64,000 bases of DNA from contig NZ_CP009288.1 in assembly GCF_000756615.1 (NCBI RefSeq), positions 3,410,001-3,474,000 on the forward strand, in the 5' to 3' direction. The DNA is from Paenibacillus durus. GTDB taxonomy: Bacteria > Bacillota > Bacilli > Paenibacillales > Paenibacillaceae. How positions within the stretch are numbered: the first letter of the stretch is position 1; each line of letters opens with the position of its first letter. Under the pieces are notes generated by a model, which ran no database searches, was not told where the DNA came from, and saw only the letters and a list, made by a program, of their open reading frames with translations. A program made the position numbers and the translations under genes. Positions 33,768 to 42,214 of this stretch are shown here, one piece after another.

Positions 33768-34450
33768 CCGTCACCCCATGTGTAGCCGATGCCGAAAACC
33801 GTCTTGATGTACCGGCAGTTTTTGGGATCGTCCTCCAGCTTATCCCGCAGCCTTTTGATATTGACGCTGAGCGTGTTCTCATCGACAAAATTCCCCGACT
33901 GGTCCCACAGCCGGTCCAGAAGCATTTCACGGGTCATGACCTGTCCGCTGTTCTGCGCAAGCGCTTCAAGCAGCCGGTATTCGGTCGTCGTCAGCTTCAG
34001 CTCCTCTTCGTTTTTCCAGACCGTCATTTTGCCGTAATCGACCTTCAAATCTTTATAAATAAAATAACGTTCCATTCCGGTTTCATCTTCCCCGGTCCTT
34101 CTTAAGACAGCCTTTATCCGGCGCAGCAGCACTTCCATGCTGAAAGGTTTGGAAATATAGTCGTCCGCCCCAAGGTCGAAGCCGGCGACGATTTCCGGCT
34201 CCGTATCGTTGGCTGTAAGGAAAATAACGGGCGTGCCGGAGCTCCGGCGGATCTCCCTGCACAAGTCGGTGCCGCTGCCGTCGGGCAGGCGGATATCCAG
34301 AATGGCAAGCTGGATGCTATGGGATTGAAAGTAAGCCACGCCTTCTCTGTAAGAGCCGGCCGCCAGCACTTCATATCGTTCTTTTTCCAGTGTATAGGCC
34401 AATCCCTCAAGCAGCAGCCGGTCGTCTTCAACGATCATAATGGTGGTCAT
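33764..34450 (-). CDS. OmpR-family response regulator
   Basis: A 228-residue regulator with a receiver domain (acceptor Asp in ILDIRLPDGSG, Thr in FLTAND, Lys in SKPFSMEVL) and a C-terminal winged helix (TTTEYRLLEALAQNSG, ENTLSVNIKRLRDKLE). ATG at 34450 follows GGAGGGG at good spacing; a codon 9 bases upstream overlaps that site. It is the BceR-type partner of the kinase and likely activates one or both flanking transporter modules. Confidence 0.9.
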   Translation of the reverse strand: MTTIMIVEDDRLLLEGLAYTLEKERYEVLAAGSYREGVAYFQSHSIQLAILDIRLPDGSGTDLCREIRRSSGTPVIFLTANDTEPEIVAGFDLGADDYISKPFSMEVLLRRIKAVLRRTGEDETGMERYFIYKDLKVDYGKMTVWKNEEELKLTTTEYRLLEALAQNSGQVMTREMLLDRLWDQSGNFVDENTLSVNIKRLRDKLEDDPKNCRYIKTVFGIGYTWGDG

Positions 34451-34529
34451 CTTCTTCACCCCTCCGCCTTCAGTTTATCAAGGACCGCCGGAGACGTGCA
34501 GCGACATGCTGCGCATTCCCCGCCCGGAA

Positions 34530-37004
34530 TCAGGCGGCTTCGCGCAGACGTTCGGGAAGTGGAGAGCTGCGAACCCGCCTGAAAGCGGCAACGGGAGCCA
34601 CTAGACAAACTGCGGCCACCAGCACAATCACTACCAAAAGCGGAATGGCCGGGAAGGTATAAACCGCATACGTCGCTTCTTGGCTGAAGAGCCGATACGC
34701 GCCGTAGCCGAGCGCATTCCCAAACGCGGTGACAAGCAGTAAGGAAATGAACGCATACCAGGCTCCCTCAAGCAGCAGCAGCTTTTTAATCTGCCGCGAC
34801 GTCATCCCGATGCTCTCCAGCACGGCCAGCTCCGGCTTCCTCGCCAGAACGCCCGTAATCATAATGTTGACGAAATTCAACAGGCCGATCAGGGCGAGAA
34901 TCAGCGCAAGTCCCCCGCCGAGAATATAGAACGCCAGCTTGGCCGATTGCATCATATTCATCATGTCGACTTTGGATTCCAGTTTCAGATCACCGTTTCC
35001 GGCAATTGCCGCTTTGACCTGTTCTGCGACTTCCGGCCAGTCCTTCCGATCCGCATTAAAGGAGACTTTATAAATAATCGGATCTTTTAAGATTTGCTTC
35101 ATAGCAGTCTGGCTAATATACACATTGGGAGCAGTTTTACGAAAAGTAACCAGGCCATCGAAGCCTGTCATTCCGCCGATCTCCATCTTCGTTTTTTTAG
35201 CGGCGCCCGCAATCTTCATTGTAAAGTTGTCTCCGGCCTTGAAAGCGGGAATTTCCCCATCCAGCAGTGCCACCTCACCGATCTCAAACCGCTCCACCTT
35301 TACGGGAGCTGGCAGCTTCTGATTCGCCTCACGAAAGTCGGCCGGGTCAAGCCCTATCACATTCCCACTGAACATATCGGGCCTTTTCGTAAAATCGACT
35401 TCCCCCGAGCCGCCTCCCATATATCGCGCCTTGAATTCATCCACGTATTTTCCGAACACTTTGGGATCATAATCCAGCACGGCATTCGCGAGATATGTGG
35501 TTCTAATGTCTTTTGCCCCGGGGATCGACTTGATCTTCGCCAATAGCTCGGGTGTTACAGCTTGCTTATCCCCTCCGGACTCATGGGTCAATTCAAAATC
35601 ATGCCGCATATAATCGTCCACAAAATGTTCCGGGTTCATGCTGAGCACCAGAGTGTTGATAACCAGAAAGGTGGTTAACCCTAGAAACAGGGACAAAAAT
35701 ACGACGAGCGCACGTTTTTTTACTCTGAAGATGTTGCGCAGCGCCATCCGGTGCAGCTTCGAGCCGCCGCTGCTCATTCTCGCTTTGGAAGAAGGAGTAA
35801 TTCCGGTGTATTTGGCCGCTTCCACGGGCGAGATTTTGCCTGCAACCCTGGCCGGCTTGATGCAGCTGACCATCGTCGTGATCAGGGCGAACAGAGCCGC
35901 TCCGGCAAAAATAAGCGGGTGAAACGAGATGCTTCCGCCAACCTGTAAGTCAATCGTGTTCAAGGCAAGCGGCACAATACCAAACGAAGTAGCCGCTCCG
36001 GCGATTAAACCGATTGGAATGCCGATCAGCGCGAGCCGCAGCGCTTGCCTCCGAATCATGGTCCGGATCTGCCGGCGCGTGACGCCGATTGTCTTCAGCA
36101 GGCCATAAAACCGGGTATCGCCCGCAACTGACAGATACAGCACATTGTAAATCAGCAGATAGCCGCTCAGCATTACGAATAGAACCAATCCGCCATAGCC
36201 GATTAGCGTCGATGTTCTTCCGCTGTCCGTATACGATATGCCGGATGCGGGGCTTAGCTCCTGGCCTTTCGAGAGTTTAAGATCCTGCCGCATGTTATCC
36301 ATTAATTTTTCAATATTTTTGTTGTCCGTGAATAAAATAGATGCCACACCGACATCTTGCATCGCGGCTCCGCTCTGTTTCACGAATGGCTCCGATACTA
36401 GCAGACTGCCCAAGTCTCCGGAGCCCAGCTGTGAGTAGTCCTTGAACCAGCCAGTAAGCTTGAAAGTCTCTTTATGCTGCACCGCCTTGCCCCCAGACAC
36501 CACGGTATAGCTTAGAGGAAGGTTCATCCCGATTTCGGGCTTATCGATCCCCAATTGCCGGAGCAGCTCCAGCGGAGCGGCAATTTCGTTCTCGGCGGCG
36601 GGATACATTCCCTTCCATCCGTCAATAGCAGGCCCCCGCATCGTGTTCCATTCGGTCTCATCATACCAGACCAAATGGGCTGTCTTGTCCGGATCGCCCG
36701 AAATGCCTTCAGCGGCGCCAAGCACGGCCTGAAGTCCGACCGCCTGGACATAATCAAGGGCCTTCATCTTCTCCAGCTGATCTTCTGTTGGAGCGGACAA
36801 TACGGCCTGGGCAATCGTTCCGGCGAGCTTGGCCTCCTGCATATCCCATGATTTGGAAACGCTCATGCCGATGCTAAAAAAAGAGGTAATCAGCCAGGTC
36901 GTCAAAATAATAGCCAGAATAACAAACCGGTTTCTTGTGCGGCTCATTCGCATGCTCCCGGCTGCCAGCTTGTTTACCGCGATCTTAGTATTGTTTGGAA
37001 ACAT
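34530..37004 (-). CDS. MacB/FtsX-type ABC permease (duplicated), A copy
   Basis: An 824-residue permease with the same eight-helix, two-domain plan as the one at 29546-31987 but well diverged in sequence. N-terminal helix FVILAILTTWLITSFFSIG-like text at residues 27-48, FtsX core LLKTIGVTRRQIRTMIRR, and second-half VLESIGMTSRQIKKLLLLEG. It overlaps the ATPase gene by 20 bases. An 80-base gap separates it from the response regulator. Confidence 0.85.
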   Translation of the reverse strand: MFPNNTKIAVNKLAAGSMRMSRTRNRFVILAIILTTWLITSFFSIGMSVSKSWDMQEAKLAGTIAQAVLSAPTEDQLEKMKALDYVQAVGLQAVLGAAEGISGDPDKTAHLVWYDETEWNTMRGPAIDGWKGMYPAAENEIAAPLELLRQLGIDKPEIGMNLPLSYTVVSGGKAVQHKETFKLTGWFKDYSQLGSGDLGSLLVSEPFVKQSGAAMQDVGVASILFTDNKNIEKLMDNMRQDLKLSKGQELSPASGISYTDSGRTSTLIGYGGLVLFVMLSGYLLIYNVLYLSVAGDTRFYGLLKTIGVTRRQIRTMIRRQALRLALIGIPIGLIAGAATSFGIVPLALNTIDLQVGGSISFHPLIFAGAALFALITTMVSCIKPARVAGKISPVEAAKYTGITPSSKARMSSGGSKLHRMALRNIFRVKKRALVVFLSLFLGLTTFLVINTLVLSMNPEHFVDDYMRHDFELTHESGGDKQAVTPELLAKIKSIPGAKDIRTTYLANAVLDYDPKVFGKYVDEFKARYMGGGSGEVDFTKRPDMFSGNVIGLDPADFREANQKLPAPVKVERFEIGEVALLDGEIPAFKAGDNFTMKIAGAAKKTKMEIGGMTGFDGLVTFRKTAPNVYISQTAMKQILKDPIIYKVSFNADRKDWPEVAEQVKAAIAGNGDLKLESKVDMMNMMQSAKLAFYILGGGLALILALIGLLNFVNIMITGVLARKPELAVLESIGMTSRQIKKLLLLEGAWYAFISLLLVTAFGNALGYGAYRLFSQEATYAVYTFPAIPLLVVIVLVAAVCLVAPVAAFRRVRSSPLPERLREAA

Positions 37005-37680
37005 GATAGACCCTGCCCTCCATAATCTGACCGTCCTCGATCCGGATCACCCGGTCGGCCATCAGAGCGATTTCCTCGTTATGCGTGATCATCACCATCG
37101 TCTGATTAAACTGCCGGCTGGTCACCTTCAGCAGCCCGATTACTTCCTGGCTCGTAGCGCTGTCCAGATTGCCGGTCGGCTCGTCCGCCAGAACAAAGGA
37201 AGGCTTGGCCGCCAACGCTCTGGCGATGGCGACCCGCTGCTGCTGGCCCCCGGAGAGCTGACCCGGCAGCCGATGGAGCAGCGCCGTCAGCCCCAGCGTT
37301 TCGGCGACATGCGAGACAAACTCACTATCGGGACGGTTTCCGTCCAATTCGATCGGCAGAACGATGTTGTCATACACATTCAGTACGGGTACTAAATTAT
37401 ACTGCTGGAAGATGAACCCGATATTTCGTCTGCGAAAAATCGTCAGTTCGTCATCGTTCATCGCATAAATATCTTTGCCCCGGATTAAAACCTTCCCTTC
37501 AGTCGGCCGGTCCAGCCCGCCAAGCAAATGCAGCAGCGTGGACTTCCCGCTTCCCGATGTACCGACCACCGCCGCGAACTCTCCATCCTGAACTTCCAAA
37601 TCTACTCCTCGAAGCGCACGAACTGCACTAGACCCTTTGCCGTAATGCTTAATCAGGCCGCTTGCCTGCAATATAGACAT
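36985..37680 (-). CDS. MacB-type ABC ATPase, A copy
   Basis: A 231-residue ATPase with Walker A GTSGSGKST, Q-loop IFQQYNLVPVL, signature LSGGQQQRVA and Walker B FVLADEPTGNLD. ATG at 37680 follows GGAGAGG; a longer frame to 37839 has no ribosome site. It is the first gene of the six-gene minus-strand run ATPase-permease-regulator-kinase-ATPase-permease. Confidence 0.9.
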   Translation of the reverse strand: MSILQASGLIKHYGKGSSAVRALRGVDLEVQDGEFAAVVGTSGSGKSTLLHLLGGLDRPTEGKVLIRGKDIYAMNDDELTIFRRRNIGFIFQQYNLVPVLNVYDNIVLPIELDGNRPDSEFVSHVAETLGLTALLHRLPGQLSGGQQQRVAIARALAAKPSFVLADEPTGNLDSATSQEVIGLLKVTSRQFNQTMVMITHNEEIALMADRVIRIEDGQIMEGRVYHVSKQY

Positions 37681-37827
37681 TTTATCCTCTCCATTTCTCG
37701 GTGTATTTTTACACGACCCATTATATGGGATAGTTCTTACATTCTCATGACAAGGCAGTCTTACAGGACATCCTTCAATAGAAAAAACGGCTCCCCTCCT
37801 CCTGCACGGAAGAACGAAGCCGTTTCT

Positions 37828-37862
37828 AAAAAACCGCACAGCGAACGGCTCGCGTGCGGTCT
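37828..37862 (-). terminator. Terminator after the substrate-binding protein gene
   Basis: ACCGCACGCG and CGCTGTGCGGT pair and the minus strand continues TTTTTTAG. The next hairpin downstream (37784-37820) is weaker. Confidence 0.8.
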
Positions 37863-37872
37863 TAAGTGATAT

Positions 37873-38946
37873 TTAGCTGCTGAACTGCGTAGTGACGATA
37901 TCGTCAATTTTGACTTGGTCTTTCTTCAGTGTGCCGGACTGAACCAGATCATCAATCCATGGCTGGAAGAGGTCGGTTGGCAGACCTTTGTCGGTAAAGT
38001 AATAGTGGGTGGCATTTACCGGTTGTCCGATATATTCGGCAGTCAGCTTGACGGACTCGTCCGTATTGTGATTAACCCAGTCCTGCGCTTTCTTAATGGC
38101 GTTCACGAAGCGCTGAACAGCTTCCGGGTTCTCTTGGATAAATTTATCGGTAAAGTAATAAACGGAAGCGCCCGATGCGGCACCCAGCCCTGTATCATGG
38201 GAATCGGCCAGCAGGGTGAGCTTGGAATCATTGGCCAGCTTGTAGAACGGAGGATGAATGCCCGCGACATCCAGGTTGCCCTGCTGAACAGCTTGAATGG
38301 CAGCCGTATCCGATTCGAAAGCGACATATTGGATTTGGCTTGGGTCCAATCCTTCTTTTCTAAAAATCTCATTAAAAATAAAGGTGCTGCAGTTCGGGGC
38401 GGTGCCGCTGACCGTGATTTTGGCTCCCTTCTTCGATTCAACATACTCTTTTAATGTTTTACCGGCAAATTTCTCACTGGTCACATACCGCATATGACGG
38501 AATTTGGGATCAACGCTATCCGGCGGGTCAACCTCGCCCAAAGTAACCGCCTTGACCTTGGCACCGCCTGCAATATATGTAGCCAATGCATTAGGCAATG
38601 TCCCTCCGATATCATTGGTTCCGTTCAGAATGGCCGGAAGCTTCTGCTCCGTTTTCAACTCACCCGTATATTTGATTTCCAGACCTTCCTCCGCGAAGAA
38701 TCCTTTTTTCTCTGCGATGACCCAAGGCGTTGAGGAGCAATTCAATTTGGTATCGGTTTTGAGCGTGATTACCTTTTTGCCGGAATTTGCCGCTGTATTA
38801 TTCGCATCCTTGAGATTTTTAAGGCCAGCCGCACCTTGGATCGTGTCCGATGTTCTTCCATAATAGCTTCCAATTCCGATCCCGCCGGCAATAACAACCG
38901 CCAAAGAACCGATAATAATGAAATTTGTTTTCTTCTTGTTTGCCAT
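37873..38946 (-). CDS. NitT/TauT-family ABC substrate-binding protein, membrane-anchored
   Basis: A 357-residue binding protein: KLNCSSTPWVIAEKKGFFAEEG and NGTNDIGGTLPNALATYIAGG are the NMT1/SsuA-type pocket segments. The N-terminus (MANKKKTNFIIIGSLAVVIAGGIGIGSYYG) is a hydrophobic anchor without a lipobox cysteine, so it would be an uncleaved membrane helix, unusual for a Gram-positive binding protein. AGGAGG precedes ATG at 38946. Substrate could be a sulfonate, nitrate, a pyrimidine, or a metal complex; the sequence alone does not choose. Confidence 0.82.
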   Translation of the reverse strand: MANKKKTNFIIIGSLAVVIAGGIGIGSYYGRTSDTIQGAAGLKNLKDANNTAANSGKKVITLKTDTKLNCSSTPWVIAEKKGFFAEEGLEIKYTGELKTEQKLPAILNGTNDIGGTLPNALATYIAGGAKVKAVTLGEVDPPDSVDPKFRHMRYVTSEKFAGKTLKEYVESKKGAKITVSGTAPNCSTFIFNEIFRKEGLDPSQIQYVAFESDTAAIQAVQQGNLDVAGIHPPFYKLANDSKLTLLADSHDTGLGAASGASVYYFTDKFIQENPEAVQRFVNAIKKAQDWVNHNTDESVKLTAEYIGQPVNATHYYFTDKGLPTDLFQPWIDDLVQSGTLKKDQVKIDDIVTTQFSS

Positions 38947-38985
38947 TTCTTTTAACCTCCTGAACATTTTTTAATATTGAACCGC

Positions 38986-39762
38986 CTAATGAATTTGAAC
39001 GGCTTCTTTCCATACCAGAAAGTGCTTCTTTAACCTTCCAAATGCAAGATTGATAAGGATGGACAACACCGTAATATAAAGTATGATGCCGTACATTAGC
39101 GGCAGTTGATACTTGGTTGTAGCGCTGATATAGTACCAGCCCAGTCCAGTGCTGGCCCCAATGACTTCCGAGGCGATAATCATGAAGAAGGACAATTGAG
39201 CTGCAATTTCAACGCCGATAAAGATGTTGGGCAGCGCATACGGCAGGATTACCTTGAGAAAAAGCTCCCGTCTCGTCGCACCCATCGATCTCGCTGCGCG
39301 TATGAGCGAATAGTCAACGGCTCTGGCGCCGGCCATCGTATTGAACAGCAGCGGCCACAGGGTAGCCCAGAAGACTACCGCCACTTTCTCGGCTGTGCCA
39401 ATTCCGAAAAAGATCATAAATATCGGAATGATGGCAAACGGGTTCAATTTCTCGCACATCCGAAAGAAGGGCAGCAGCAGCTTCTCGGCAGGTTGGAAGA
39501 ATGTTCCGAGAAGAAAGCCTAACGGAAGGGCAACGAGAATGGAAAGTACGAAGCCCATGCCTACTCTCCCTAGGCTAACTGCGGTCTGTTTGAACAGCAC
39601 ATCGGAAGTTGCCGCTGTCCATAGAATCTTAATAACCTCTGAAGGCGGGGAAATTACGCCTTTGGGCACCATTCCCGCTCCGACCTCCCAGAAAATGAAG
39701 AACAGAATAATCGGAATGCTTCCAAAGCCAATTTTTCTAAGATTTAACCAGAACGTGCTCAT
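38986..39762 (-). CDS. NitT/TauT ABC permease, second
   Basis: A 258-residue permease with about six hydrophobic segments and the EAA loop (ARSMGATRRELFLKVILPYALPNI). It is typical of SsuC/TauC/ThiX-like importers. The gene sits 38 bases after the first permease and before the binding-protein gene. No ATPase of this family is encoded in the operon. Confidence 0.87.
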   Translation of the reverse strand: MSTFWLNLRKIGFGSIPIILFFIFWEVGAGMVPKGVISPPSEVIKILWTAATSDVLFKQTAVSLGRVGMGFVLSILVALPLGFLLGTFFQPAEKLLLPFFRMCEKLNPFAIIPIFMIFFGIGTAEKVAVVFWATLWPLLFNTMAGARAVDYSLIRAARSMGATRRELFLKVILPYALPNIFIGVEIAAQLSFFMIIASEVIGASTGLGWYYISATTKYQLPLMYGIILYITVLSILINLAFGRLKKHFLVWKEAVQIH

Positions 39763-39800
39763 GTGTTAGGTTACCTCACTGTCTATTCAGTCTTATCATG

Positions 39801-40586
39801 CTAAACGGTCTGTTCCTCCGCGACCTCTTTCCAGTCCACGATGTTCTCTTCCAGAAAATCCAGAATGAAATTCAGCAGCGCTCCGACCGCAGCCACGATC
39901 AAGGCTCCGAGATAAATCCGTTCGATGAATCCCATACTTTGCGCATTGTGAATGAGCCAGCCCAACCCTTTATCCGCTCCCATGCTCTCCGCGCCAATCA
40001 GCATAAAGAAGCTCATCGTGAGGCCTGTCCGCATGCCGGTCATGATCGCCGGAAAAGCCGCCGGAAGCACCACCTTGAAAAAAATCTGAATACGGCTGGC
40101 ATTCATGGCCTTTGCTGCCCGGACAAGAAGCGGATCAACCTGGCTGATCCCGGCAATGGAAGTGAACAGTATCGGCCAAAAGGATGACCAGAAGATAACC
40201 GTATAGATTCCCCCTTCGCCTATGCCGATAATAATGACGAATACGGGAAAGAGAATATAGGGCGGAATCTGGGAAAGAAACAGGGTGAACGGTCTAATGA
40301 ACCGGGCCAGCCATGGAAGCGCGCCAGCCAGTATAAATCCAAGAGGCAGAGCCAGCAAAGTGGATATAAAGAAACCTGCGAACACCCTTTTCAGACTTAT
40401 TGCAATATACAGCAGAATATTTCCGACTCCCAAATCCGCTCCTACCTTAATAACTCTGGAAAAAGGAGGGACGAAAACAGCACTGACCCATCCAAGTCTG
40501 GGAGCAAGCTCCCAAATGATGATAAGCAAAAAAAACAGATAGTAGCTTGTCAGCGCATGATGAATTGACTTCAAAGCCTTAAGCAT
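39801..40586 (-). CDS. NitT/TauT ABC permease, first
   Basis: A 261-residue permease with six hydrophobic segments and the EAA loop (AKAMNASRIQIFFKVVLPAAFPAI). ATG at 40586 has no good ribosome site of its own; a 19-codon open frame with a good site overlaps it (40571-40630), so its translation may depend on that frame. It is the first structural gene of the operon and follows a long structured leader with a terminator. Confidence 0.85.
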   Translation of the reverse strand: MLKALKSIHHALTSYYLFFLLIIIWELAPRLGWVSAVFVPPFSRVIKVGADLGVGNILLYIAISLKRVFAGFFISTLLALPLGFILAGALPWLARFIRPFTLFLSQIPPYILFPVFVIIIGIGEGGIYTVIFWSSFWPILFTSIAGISQVDPLLVRAAKAMNASRIQIFFKVVLPAAFPAIMTGMRTGLTMSFFMLIGAESMGADKGLGWLIHNAQSMGFIERIYLGALIVAAVGALLNFILDFLEENIVDWKEVAEEQTV

Positions 40587-40630
40587 GTGATGATCAGTCC
40601 ATTCTGATGGTTATAATTGAAATTATTCAT
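40571..40630 (-). CDS. Putative 19-residue upstream peptide coupled to the permease
   Basis: ATG at 40630 has AGGGGAG 5 bases upstream. The frame starts MNNFNYNHQNG and ends with TGA at 40571, 16 bases inside the permease gene in another frame. This resembles a translational coupling or sensing leader peptide. It could also be chance. Confidence 0.4.
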   Translation of the reverse strand: MNNFNYNHQNGLIITCLRL

Positions 40631-40702
40631 ATGAACTCCCCTCGTATAAAATCCAACCCCCAGTTGCTTCCCCTCCTTCATCTGGTTAAGCCGACCTTTT
40701 TA

Positions 40703-40803
40703 AAAAGCAAAAGGCCGGACCTACAACCTGTATACAGGTGTTGGGTCCGGCCTCTGGCGATCCAGTCAGCTTCGTTAAAATCCATACTTTGTTTATCGGA
40801 ATT
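40703..40803 (-). promoter_or_regulatory. Leader RNA element A with intrinsic terminator
   Basis: Reading the minus strand: AATTCC at 40803, a first hairpin (CCGAT/ATGG), a TTTTAACG linker, GCTGACTGG, a second hairpin CTGG-ATCG-CCAG, then AGGC leading into a terminator (GGCCGGACC...GGTCCGGCC, followed by TTTTGCTTTTT). The layout and sequence recur at 47338-47426. A promoter TTGACA/TAGGAT (40844-40839 and 40820-40815, spacer 18) would start the RNA just ahead of the element. It has the shape of a riboswitch but I cannot assign a class. Confidence 0.7.
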
Positions 40804-40814
40804 ATTTAATTTAC

Positions 40815-40844
40815 ATCCTAAATGATTGCCTGCTGAACTGTCAA
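40815..40844 (-). promoter_or_regulatory. Promoter of the NitT/TauT operon leader
   Basis: TTGACA (40844-40839), an 18-base spacer and TAGGAT (40820-40815). Confidence 0.6.
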
Positions 40845-41012
40845 TCATTCATCTTACACTGTCAACAAGCTGTAATAAATAAAATACATTTTCAGAAAAA
40901 GAAACAAATTTCACAGACAAATGTCGCTGGTTGTATGAATAACTTCTGCACCGCGTGCAGCTCCCAACGCGCGGTGGGGCGATACGTGGTGGCAGTCAAC
41001 CACACGCCTAAA
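40845..41012. other. Gene-free stretch between the que operon and the transporter leader
   Basis: Beyond the promoter above, it holds a second TTGACA on the minus strand, an A/T-rich stretch, and a GC-rich segment with GCGTGCAG-like small dyads (40953-40985). I see no gene or further RNA. Confidence 0.4.
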
Positions 41013-41738
41013 TTATTTTCCCCGCTTGTTGTGCCAGATCAATGCATGCAGTTGAGGGAGAACACGGGCGGCGTTCATCTCTGGATCGACAATCACTTTC
41101 TCAAACAGCCACTCCAGCTTGTTCAAGAGACGCGCCGATATGTCGCCTTCTTCCGTGACATTATCGTTCCCTGGCTGGAGGAAGAACGGAACATCCGGAT
41201 AACGGTGATGAACCTGGGCCGCGTACTTGTAGTCTTCGTCATCAAAGACGACGACCTTCAAGCTGTGGCCACCCTTCCCGCTTGTGCGAACCCGCGCCAT
41301 AATGCTGTCCAGCACTTCCCAATCAGTCGGCATCCCCGAGCTTGGCGGCTTCGGACTGATGGTAAGAGCATCCACCTCCATGAACCAGTCCTGCCAGCGG
41401 CTGCCCTGGGTTTCAATCGCGGCCTTGATGCCGCGTTCATGAAGAAGGCCGATCAGCTCGGACAGTCCCTCGCCGATCAACGCCGGATTGCCGCCAGATA
41501 TCGTCACACAGTCGAAACGGTCGCCTCCAAGCTCCGTCAGACCGGACATAATCTCTTCGGCGTCCATCATGACCCTCTTGTCTTTACCGGTTCCGTCCCA
41601 GGTAAAGGCGGAATCGCACCAGGCGCAGCGGTAATCGCAGCCGTAGGTGCGGACGAACATCGTCTTGACGCCGATGACCGCCCCTTCTCCCTGGATCGTC
41701 GGCCCGAACATTTCGATTACCGGAATTTTGGCGCTCAT
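41013..41738 (-). CDS. queE: QueE, 7-carboxy-7-deazaguanine synthase
   Basis: A 241-residue radical SAM enzyme. It converts 6-carboxytetrahydropterin to 7-carboxy-7-deazaguanine, the third step to queuosine. The 4Fe-4S motif is CDYRCAWCD (Cys-X3-Cys-X2-Cys), after the usual MFGPTIQGEG; TISGGNPALI follows. ATG at 41738 overlaps the queD stop by 4 bases. It is the last gene of the operon. Confidence 0.93.
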   Translation of the reverse strand: MSAKIPVIEMFGPTIQGEGAVIGVKTMFVRTYGCDYRCAWCDSAFTWDGTGKDKRVMMDAEEIMSGLTELGGDRFDCVTISGGNPALIGEGLSELIGLLHERGIKAAIETQGSRWQDWFMEVDALTISPKPPSSGMPTDWEVLDSIMARVRTSGKGGHSLKVVVFDDEDYKYAAQVHHRYPDVPFFLQPGNDNVTEEGDISARLLNKLEWLFEKVIVDPEMNAARVLPQLHALIWHNKRGK

Positions 41739-42214
41739 AGATCGCAGCCTCCATACAACCGGTAAGACGGACCTTCTTCGGGGATGTCTGCGGCAAGGAC
41801 CTCAGCCCAAGCGCTCGGCGTCTCCCACAGCTTGACGGAATACACCGGAAGGCCGCTCGTCTTCAGTGTATAGGCGATGTAGCTGGCCAGATTCTCAGCC
41901 GTCGTACGGAAAGACAGCACCGCCGTCTTCGAGCCGCTCGTCTTAAGGGCCTCCAGAACGGGCTCGTCGCCTTTGGCGAGAAAAGCATGGTCCAGCCGGT
42001 CGACAACTCGTTCCTTCACCAGCTCTTTAATATCGCCGAAATCGACGACGAAGCCTTCATCGGAACGCCCCTCTTCTGCGACCGGCTTGCCTTTCAGCAC
42101 AACCTCCAGCTTATACGTGTGCCCATGAACGTTGGCGCATTTCCCTTTATGCCCTACCAGTTGATGCGCCGCGTCGAACGAGAAGATTTTACATACCGAA
42201 ACCTCATGCAGCAT
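41735..42214 (-). CDS. queD: QueD, 6-carboxytetrahydropterin synthase
   Basis: A 159-residue member of the 6-pyruvoyltetrahydropterin synthase fold. It makes 6-carboxytetrahydropterin from dihydroneopterin triphosphate. The zinc histidines are visible in FDAAHQL and HGHTYKLEV, with the catalytic Cys in KGKCANVHGH. The start ATG overlaps the queC stop (TAATG). It acts between GTP cyclohydrolase I and QueE. Confidence 0.92.
   Translation of the reverse strand: MLHEVSVCKIFSFDAAHQLVGHKGKCANVHGHTYKLEVVLKGKPVAEEGRSDEGFVVDFGDIKELVKERVVDRLDHAFLAKGDEPVLEALKTSGSKTAVLSFRTTAENLASYIAYTLKTSGLPVYSVKLWETPSAWAEVLAADIPEEGPSYRLYGGCDL

Noticed and set aside
41258..41440. 60-codon frame inside queE and similar shadows in other genes
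   Set aside because: Antisense or out-of-phase readings of well-supported genes.
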